A stretch of DNA of 10,070 bases from positions 1 to 10,070 of the forward strand of contig JAABTB010000058.1 in NCBI GenBank assembly GCA_011390085.1, read 5' to 3'. Positions 1 through 6,000 of the stretch are shown piece by piece. The notes below the pieces were generated by a model. It was not told the DNA's origin, made no database searches, and saw only the letters and a list, made by a program, of their open reading frames with translations. The DNA comes from Desulfobacula sp. (GTDB taxonomy: Bacteria; Desulfobacterota; Desulfobacteria; Desulfobacterales; Desulfobacteraceae). Both the position numbers and the translations under genes were made by a program. Within the stretch, counting starts at the first letter, position 1, and every line of letters begins with the position of its first letter.

Positions 1-1
1 G

Positions 2-361
2 GAGGAAACGGACATTGAAGATTTCAAAGCCGGGTCCGAACCCGCACTGAAAGATTCGGATACGTTTCTGGGTCCAAATCTTGCCGTCTTCCATGAAAGC
101 GATTTCAAGGAAATCTCAACAGATCTTCCCGTCATTGCACGGAATAACCTTGAAAACGGCGAAAGCAAAAACCTCTGGTACGAAGAAATCATTCCCCGTG
201 AAACCCGGTTTTTCTGTATCATTGGAAAGGGAAAAGAGCAGGCGGACGTATTTGATGCAACTTTGAAATCGGATATGGTCCAGATCGGGGCCAACGCCTC
301 AATCGGATACGGCTATACCCATATCAGAAAACTGAATGCTGAAGGAGGTATCCATGGATAG
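2..361 (+). CDS. cmr4: Cmr4 (Cas7-like backbone subunit of type III-B CRISPR effector), 3' part only
   Basis: The left edge cuts this gene; the last 119 residues are visible in the frame starting at base 2, ending in TAG. Diagnostic stretches are LPVIARNNLENGESKNLWYE and PRETRFF, followed by the glycine-rich QIGANASIGYGYTHI near the C-terminus, all typical of the RAMP protein Cmr4. In this family Cmr4 subunits polymerise along the crRNA and each cuts the bound target RNA at 6-nt intervals through an aspartate in the N-terminal half. That residue lies outside the window, so catalytic competence cannot be judged. The stop codon lies inside the start of cmr5 (ATG at 354), so the two genes overlap by 8 bp, implying one polycistronic transcript with translational coupling. 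The family call is very secure. Confidence 0.95.
   Translation, partial: EETDIEDFKAGSEPALKDSDTFLGPNLAVFHESDFKEISTDLPVIARNNLENGESKNLWYEEIIPRETRFFCIIGKGKEQADVFDATLKSDMVQIGANASIGYGYTHIRKLNAEGGIHG
343..348 (+). promoter_or_regulatory. Shine-Dalgarno site of cmr5, inside the cmr4 3' end
   Basis: AGGAGG sits 5 bases before the ATG at 354. An in-frame ATG at 336 would place this site inside the coding sequence, so 354 is the better start for cmr5. The site overlaps cmr4 codons. Confidence 0.8.
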
Positions 362-752
362 AAAAATTGAAACTTTGATTCCCCTGGCCCTGGCGGCAGC
401 AAAACACCTGACCACCCCCTCAAATGCCATTCCAAGCGAGTACAGCGGATATATTGCCTCCTTTGGTGCCTCGGTTATCCAGGCCGGTTTAAAACCTGCG
501 GTGGCATTCAACGAAAGAAAAGCCGACTCTGCGAAAGAAAAACACCTCCTCATGAAAGCCATTCTTTATATTTTGAAAAAGCAGACTCAAGCAAGTTGGG
601 AGCCCAATGAAACGGACAACGAGAGGCTTCTGGATTATATCCTGAATAATCAAGGCAGTGAAAAACTGCTCAAGCGCCGGATCATGGATGCTACCACTGC
701 CTTGAAACTGGCCATCCGGACCTTCCGGCTCGTAAAAAAAGGGGAAGTATGA
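354..752 (+). CDS. cmr5: Cmr5 (small subunit of type III-B CRISPR effector)
   Basis: This encodes 132 residues, the usual Cmr5 size, probably all helical. It starts MDRKIETLIPLALAAAKHL and carries the family hallmark EYSGYIASFGASVIQAGLKP (residues 29-48), followed by AFNER. Cmr5 forms the minor filament beside the Cmr4 backbone and helps hold the target RNA; it has no catalytic role. The start at 354 is chosen because a strong AGGAGG lies 5 bases upstream, whereas the in-frame ATG at 336 has no site of its own. The first bases overlap the end of cmr4, and the stop TGA overlaps the ATG of cmr6 (ATGA arrangement). I see no sign of truncation. The identification rests on the conserved SFGASVIQAGL core and on gene order. 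Confidence 0.93.
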   Translation: MDRKIETLIPLALAAAKHLTTPSNAIPSEYSGYIASFGASVIQAGLKPAVAFNERKADSAKEKHLLMKAILYILKKQTQASWEPNETDNERLLDYILNNQGSEKLLKRRIMDATTALKLAIRTFRLVKKGEV

Positions 753-1561
753 TGAACGCCGGGTATGTTTTTTACAAACACTATTATAAAGATTTCCGGA
801 AAACTGACTGGGAAGAAATTGTAAGCAGGGAAAAACATAAAGATATTGAGCTTCAGACTGAAACCATAAATTCAATTGAGAAAATCAACCAGGCCTTTCA
901 GAAATATACATTTACACCCTGCCCGACAACCATAGAACTTGGGAACACCTGTTTTTCCCTTACGACATGCAACCCAGGCCTCTTGATCGGTAGCGGCTAC
1001 AGCCATGAGGCCGGGGTGGAAAACGAATACAAGATCGGATTTTTCTTTGATCATACCTCGGGATTGCCGGTTATTCCCGGATCTTCCATCAAGGGTGTCC
1101 TGAGAAGTGTTTTCCCAAGGCCCTATGATTCACCGGAAAGGCAGGAACGGAAAAAAGCGTATCTATCCGGAATTCTCCACGACGGGGGCATGGATCTGCA
1201 TTCCCTGGAAGCCGAGATCTTCGAGGGTATTAGCAGGGAGGACAAAAGACTTCCCCTGCCAAAACGGGATATTTTCTTTGATGCCGGCATTGTTAAGTCC
1301 AATAATTCCGGGAAGCGGATCTTTGATCATGATTTTATCACTCCCCACAAGGAGCCGCTTAAAAATCCCATTCCTTTGAAATTTCTGAAAATCCTGCCCG
1401 GCGTGGTCTTTGAATTCCGGTTCGACCTGAAAGACAGCTCTTGTATTTCGAAGGATCGAAAAAAGCAACTGTTTAAAACAGTTCTGAAGGATATCGGGGT
1501 AGGGGCAAAAACCAATGTGGGGTATGGTCAGCTTACGGACGATACTTCAACCAAAGGATGA
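749..1561 (+). CDS. cmr6: Cmr6 (RAMP subunit at the 3' end of the crRNA in type III-B effector)
   Basis: The product has 270 residues. RAMP signatures are LLIGSGYSHEAG (residues 78-89), PVIPGSSIKGVLR (107-119), RDIFFDA (173-179), DHDFITPHK (193-201) and the C-terminal glycine-rich loop GVGAKTNVGYGQL (250-262). Cmr6 is a Cas7-like protein that, with Cmr1, caps the crRNA 3' end in the Cmr complex. The start codon overlaps the cmr5 stop (ATGATG; either ATG, at 749 or 752, could be used), with a modest GGGGA ribosome site just upstream. It is the last effector subunit gene; cas6 follows after 12 bp. The first ~60 residues are poorly conserved and charged, as usual for Cmr6. The gene looks intact. 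Confidence 0.93.
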   Translation: MMNAGYVFYKHYYKDFRKTDWEEIVSREKHKDIELQTETINSIEKINQAFQKYTFTPCPTTIELGNTCFSLTTCNPGLLIGSGYSHEAGVENEYKIGFFFDHTSGLPVIPGSSIKGVLRSVFPRPYDSPERQERKKAYLSGILHDGGMDLHSLEAEIFEGISREDKRLPLPKRDIFFDAGIVKSNNSGKRIFDHDFITPHKEPLKNPIPLKFLKILPGVVFEFRFDLKDSSCISKDRKKQLFKTVLKDIGVGAKTNVGYGQLTDDTSTKG

Positions 1562-1573
1562 GAATTCTGACCG

Positions 1574-2524
1574 ATGCTTTATGGAAACTATCGATTTTCC
1601 TGCACCCTTGATGGGGATGCAGAACTCCCGGCATATAAAGGTTCAACCTTCAGGGGCGGTTTCGGCCATGCGCTGAGGCAATCTGTTTGCACCATAAAAA
1701 GATCAGACTGCGACTCCTGCCTTCTGAAGGACATCTGCGTTTATGTCCGGGTGTTTGAGCAGGGCCGGGAAAAGGACCGGCACGGGAATCTTTTGCCCCA
1801 TCCCTTTGTTATTGTGCCTCCCCATAACAGGGAAACCCGTCTCGCCAAAGACTCGGCTTTCGACTGCCATCTACTGCTGTTCGGCAAGGCCAATCAATTT
1901 TTGCCCTATTTTATCCACGCCTTTCAACTGATGGGTAAAAACGGAATCGGGAAGCATATCCGGGGCCGCCGGGCAGGTTTTAAATTAAACCAGGTCACGG
2001 AAAACAACCGGGTGATCTATCCCGGAGAAAACACCCGGATGGAAAAGTACGAAACAAGAGATATATGCCTTGGCGCCGCATCAGAGGAAACCGGAGAAAC
2101 CGGGCGGGTGAAAATTGAATTTCAGACCCCTTTGAGGATAAAATTTGGAAACAGGCTCCATGACGGGCTCTTATTCCATATCCTGGTGAGGGCCATGCTC
2201 AGGAGGGTATCCTCTCTCTTTTTGGCCTATGGAGCCGGAGAGCCGGATCTGGATTATAAAGGCCTCGTGAAAAAAGCCCAGGATGTCCGTCTGGTGGAAA
2301 ACCGGCTTTCATGGTTTGACTGGAAACGCTATTCATTGCGGCAGGATGAATCAATGCTCATGGGTGGAATCATGGGATCTGCAATCTATGAAGGGCCATT
2401 GAGTGTCTTTTTGCCTTTGTTGGATTTTTGCTCAAAGGTTCATCTGGGCAAGCAGACCAGCTTCGGACTCGGGAAATTAAGCTATTCAGCAGGCCGGAAT
2501 ACAGGGGTGTTAACAGGACGTTAA
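1574..2524 (+). CDS. cas6: Cas6 family pre-crRNA processing endoribonuclease with a four-cysteine motif
   Basis: The product has 316 residues. The N-terminus matches the Cas6 RAMP fold opening, LPAYKGSTFRGGFGHALRQSVC (residues 18-39). A likely zinc-binding insert follows, C39-x6-C46-x2-C49-x5-C55. GIGKHIRGRRAGF (124-136) and the C-terminal LGKQTSFGLGKLSY (291-304) are the other conserved blocks, the latter being the RNA-binding glycine-rich loop. Cas6 cuts each repeat of the array transcript to give crRNAs with an 8-nt 5' tag, here predicted as AUUGAGAC. H127 is one candidate active-site histidine, but this is not provable by eye. ATG 1574 is the first possible start because an in-frame TGA lies at 1568. 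No good ribosome site is close, so translation may be coupled to cmr6. The gene ends in tandem stops (TAATAA) immediately before the leader. A Cmr-associated RAMP of another class is unlikely given this signature set. Confidence 0.9.
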   Translation: MLYGNYRFSCTLDGDAELPAYKGSTFRGGFGHALRQSVCTIKRSDCDSCLLKDICVYVRVFEQGREKDRHGNLLPHPFVIVPPHNRETRLAKDSAFDCHLLLFGKANQFLPYFIHAFQLMGKNGIGKHIRGRRAGFKLNQVTENNRVIYPGENTRMEKYETRDICLGAASEETGETGRVKIEFQTPLRIKFGNRLHDGLLFHILVRAMLRRVSSLFLAYGAGEPDLDYKGLVKKAQDVRLVENRLSWFDWKRYSLRQDESMLMGGIMGSAIYEGPLSVFLPLLDFCSKVHLGKQTSFGLGKLSYSAGRNTGVLTGR

Positions 2525-2665
2525 TAACCACTTGAGTTTAAATAAAAACAAAGTTATATGAGAGATAATAATGTGAACAGGCTCTTTGAAAATCAGCCGA
2601 AAAAATCGAGGTTACAGTTTTTGCCTCTGAAAAGCCTTGATAAAAGCCATTCTTGATAAGGTGCT
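2525..2665 (+). promoter_or_regulatory. CRISPR leader with candidate array promoter
   Basis: This 141-bp AT-rich stretch lies between the cas6 stop and the first repeat and contains no ORF. TTGAGT at 2532-2537 and TATATG at 2555-2560, 17 bp apart, resemble -35 and -10 elements that could fire transcription into the array. The segment from GCTCTTTGAAAA (from 2581) through TTGCCTCTGAAAAGCCTTGA (2621-2640) resembles leaders of other type III-associated arrays as I remember them. Its position upstream of the two well-matched repeats, with the degenerate repeat at the far end, fixes the array polarity as left to right. The leader role is well supported; the exact promoter is a guess. Confidence 0.6.
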
Positions 2666-2852
2666 GTCCGAATCATTGACCCGATAACGAGGGGATTGAG
2701 ACTCACCTCCTTTCTATCCCGTATACATAAAGGGTTATGTCCGAATCATTGACCCGATAACGAGGGGATTGAGACACCTCCTTTCCGGGACGTTACTATG
2801 TGGCTGATAATCAGTCCGAATCATTGACCCGATAATGAGGGGATTGCGAGAC
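2666..2852 (+). CRISPR. Short CRISPR array: 3 repeats, 2 spacers, terminal repeat degenerate
   Basis: Repeat 1 (2666-2702) and repeat 2 (2739-2775) are identical 37-mers beginning GTCCGAATCATTGACCCGAT and ending GAGGGGATTGAGAC. Repeat 3 (2814-2852) has a C-to-T change at repeat position 23 and a 2-base insertion in its 3' end (ATTGCGAGAC), marking it as the trailer-side copy. Spacers are 2703-2738 (36 nt) and 2776-2813 (38 nt). The 3' ATTGAGAC resembles the ATTGAAAC/G tag of type III crRNAs, so crRNAs should read from the + strand, consistent with the leader on the left. Pairing of AATC with GATT around CCC/GGG could give a small bulged stem for Cas6. Both spacers begin with ACCTCCTTTC, which is unexpected in an array. 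No fourth repeat is seen on either side. Confidence 0.93.
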
Positions 2853-3047
2853 TGAAAAATTTTACAAGACATATGCAGCATTGGAAAATGGAGGGGAATT
2901 ATCAAAGGAGGTAAACTGGGAGGAAAGGAAAGTTCTTATTGGCGATACCTGAACGGGATGAAAGGGTTTGAACACAAAACGGCTCCTGCATCATTCCAGA
3001 TTGCCTGGGTGGTGCATACGGATAGGCTTAACAGAAAAAAACATTAA
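2839..3047 (+). pseudogene. Possible decayed coding fragment downstream of the array, origin unknown
   Basis: Two overlapping open frames look protein-like here, but neither has a good start. One runs 2839-2952 and translates after the repeat as EKFYKTYAALENGG, then KEVNWEERKVLIGDT, then stop. The other is open from 2856 and closes at 3047 with YLNGMKGFEHKTAPASFQI, AWVVHTDRLNRKKH. Joining them near 2945 would give one continuous sequence, as expected for a frameshifted remnant. The only ATG in the second frame is at 2958 (29 codons, no ribosome site at proper distance). A strong AAAGGAGGT (2904-2912) precedes only a CTG at 2916 in the second frame. I recognise no family. It could equally be chance open frame in noncoding DNA. 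Confidence 0.3.
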
Positions 3048-3061
3048 CCGTATTAAGTTAA
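3035..3061 (-). terminator. Weak candidate terminator for the purN-kinase transcript
   Basis: Read on the - strand, TTAAC and GTTAA form a 5-bp stem around an 8-base loop, followed within two bases by a run of seven T. It lies about 30 bp after the histidine kinase stop, the right place for a rho-independent terminator. The stem is AT-rich and short, so it would be a weak terminator at best. Confidence 0.3.
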
Positions 3062-3090
3062 ATTAAGCTGTCTCACTGCAAAGATAAAGG

Positions 3091-6000
3091 CTAACCCTCC
3101 CTGCCCACATACCGGCAAAGGGCCTCATATTCAGATATCAGGCGGTTCACATCATCCTCCAGATGATCCGGGTTTTGTGCTTTTCCCTTTTTTTCAAGGG
3201 AGAATGCGGCTTCAGACAAATTCATGGCCGTCAAATTGGCAGCCCCGCCCTTGATGGCATGCCCCTGCTTTTTAAGAGTATCAAAATCCCGATCGGCAGC
3301 GGCGGTGCGGATAATGCCGATCTGTTGCCCGACTTGGTTCAGGAATTCATTGATCACTTCTTTTAAAAACGGTTCATCATGGTCAAATTCTTTCAGGGCC
3401 TTGGGCATATCCATGGGCAAGGAACCGGGTTCAAAAAGGTCCCGGACTTGTTTTTCGGGCCCGGACTCCGGTATTGAGGCGCGGCCCGAGGTCCATTTTT
3501 CAACCATGGCTATCAGATCTTTTCTTTTCAGCGGCTTTGTCATGTAATCATCCATATCGGCCAGAATGCATTTTTCCCTGTATCCCTTCATGGCATGGGC
3601 CGTCATGGCGATCAGGGGTGTTCGTAAGGGTTTGGCCGAATCTTTGGAAAGGTGTTTCTCAATCTCCCGGATTTTGCCTGTGGCTTCGTAGCCATCCATT
3701 TCCGGCATTTGGATATCCATCAGGATCAGGTCAAATTGAGCTTTTTTAAAGGCTTCGACGGCCTGAATCCCGTTTTCCGCCAGGACCGCATGAAACCCTG
3801 CACCGGTTAAATGTTTCAGAACAACCTGCTGATTGGTGGGATAGTCTTCAACCACCAGAATACGGATCCCTTTTTGGAGAGATTCTATAACAGAGTGTCG
3901 TGTGACCAAATCCCGGATTTCAAGATCCGGTGGGGGGTTTTTCGCCAGAACCCCTGCAATGCCAAAATCCACGGTAAACCAGAAGGTTGATCCTTGCCCT
4001 TCTCTGCTTTCAAGGCCGATTTGCCCTCCCATAAGTTCCACCAATTGCTTTGAAATGGTGGTCCCCAGCCCTGTCCCCCCATATTTGCGGGTAGTCGACC
4101 CGTCTGCCTGGGAAAAGCTGTCAAAAATGCGACCGTGCTTTTCAAAAGGAATTCCGATCCCTGTGTCTTTCACCTCAAACCGGATGCCGATCTTGTCCTT
4201 TGTTTGACCGGTTTTTTTCCCGCTGATGAAAATTTCACCCTGACTGGTGAATTTGACGGCATTTCCGGCAAGGTTCATGAAAATCTGCCGGAGTTTTCCC
4301 GGATCACCTTTCAGACCTGCAGGAATCTCCGGGTCCAGAAATGAAAAAAATTCAAGTCCCTTCCGGCTTGCCCGGACGCTGACTGTGGCGGAAAGATCAT
4401 CAAAAATCTTCCTCACATCAAAGTCGATGCATTCCAGCTCCATTTTTCCGGCTTCGATTTTCGAGAAATCCAGGACCGCATTGATAATGGTTAAAAGGGA
4501 ATCCGCTTCCGAACGGATGGTTTCAATATATTTTTTCTGACCCTCGGCCAAAGGACTGTCCATGAGGATTTCAGCCATACCGATAACGCCGTTGATGGGG
4601 GTCCGGATTTCGTGACTCATATTGGCCAGAAATTCGGATTTGGCCTGACTCGCGGCTTCGGCTGCCTTGGCCAGGGCATTGGCCCGGAAGGTTTCATTCA
4701 TCAGGTCGGCCTCGGCTTTTTTCTGTTCCGTGATATCTACAAAGCTTTCCAGGAGAAAATTCTCGCCGTTTAAAACCACTTGATTCACGGTTTTCAAAAT
4801 GGGAATAGCTTCGCCCCGGGCATTGACCAGATAGTGTTCAGACTTGTCCATTCCGCCCCCGAAATCCATGACGGGACATTGGCCTTCGTCTTGGGGACAA
4901 AGGAAATGGCGACATGGTTTCCCGACAATCTCCCTGGGTGTCCTGCCGAGCATTTTAGCGGCGGCCGGGTTGATGATTTCTATTCTGCGGGTTTCTGCGT
5001 GAATCAGAACCACCCCGGCCTGGAGATTTTCCATGATGGCCCGGGTGGTTTTTGATGCTTCTTCCGCCCTTTCCTTGGCCCTGTGCAATTCCTCCTGGGA
5101 TCTGATCCGGTCTGAAATGTCGGTAATAAAGGCAAAGGACCCTTTGAAGGACCCCTCTTCATCAAAGAGGGTGGTTGCATCAATCTTGGAATACAGCAAT
5201 TCCCCGTTCTTTTTGACAAAGGTTGCCTCATAGCTTCTGTCCGGGGTTTTGACACTCTGGGCCATGAGTTCTTCATAGTCTTTTACCGACTGTTCCTCGA
5301 AAAAAGCAGAGGCAATTTTTCCTACAATCTCATGGGCCTCATACCCGACCATTTCGCAGAAGGCCTGGTTGACTTCAACGGTGACATCATTCTCATCTGC
5401 CTGCCAGTAGCCTGCTGAGGTGGTTTCAATAAGCCTTGTGTATTTTTTCTCCCGTTCATGAAGCTCATCCAGGGCCTCTCGTCTTTCAATGGCAAGGGCA
5501 ACCTGGTTTGAAATCGAGATGAGGACTTCAAGGTCCTTGCTGCTGAAATGGTCCTGATCCGTATAGCTTTGCGTGGACAGAAGCCCGATGGTTCTGTCCC
5601 GGCTGACCAATGGAACGCCCAGCCAGCTTTCAGGCAGATGGCCGATGATTTGTTTGTTTTTCAGCCGGTCCAGAAGGTCCTGCTTTTTCAAAAACAAGGG
5701 GGTTTGGTTGAGAACAACCTCACTGGACAAGGAGGCCCGGGCTGAAATCTGTGGAATTTCCAGAAGATGCTCATCATATTGATCCTTATGATAGGGAACG
5801 ATGACGGAATCCTTTCCCCGGTCGTAGATCCCGATATAAAAATTGGGCATTTCCACAATCTCATTGAGATAATGGTAGATGAGGGGGTATAATTCATCAA
5901 GGCTTTGAGCGGTGTTGACGGCGGTTGAAATATTAAAAATAGAGGTATTCACTTTTTTTGCATAATTTTTCTGGAGGGTCTCTTCTTCAAGTTCCCGGGT

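Noticed and set aside
489..875. Open frame of 128 codons on the - strand across cmr5/cmr6.
   Set aside because: It is antisense to two secure cmr genes and spans their junction.
2703..2716. TCACCTCCTTTCTA at the start of spacer 1 resembles the 3' end of 16S rRNA (anti-Shine-Dalgarno tail).
   Set aside because: Only about 14 bases match and the conserved helix 45 sequence upstream is absent, so this is not an rRNA fragment. The shared start of both spacers is reported as a finding instead.
3026..3069. GCTTAA / TTAAGC inverted repeat downstream of the array.
   Set aside because: Six-base AT-rich arms 32 bp apart are expected by chance in this AT-rich spacer; no insertion sequence or attachment-site structure accompanies them.
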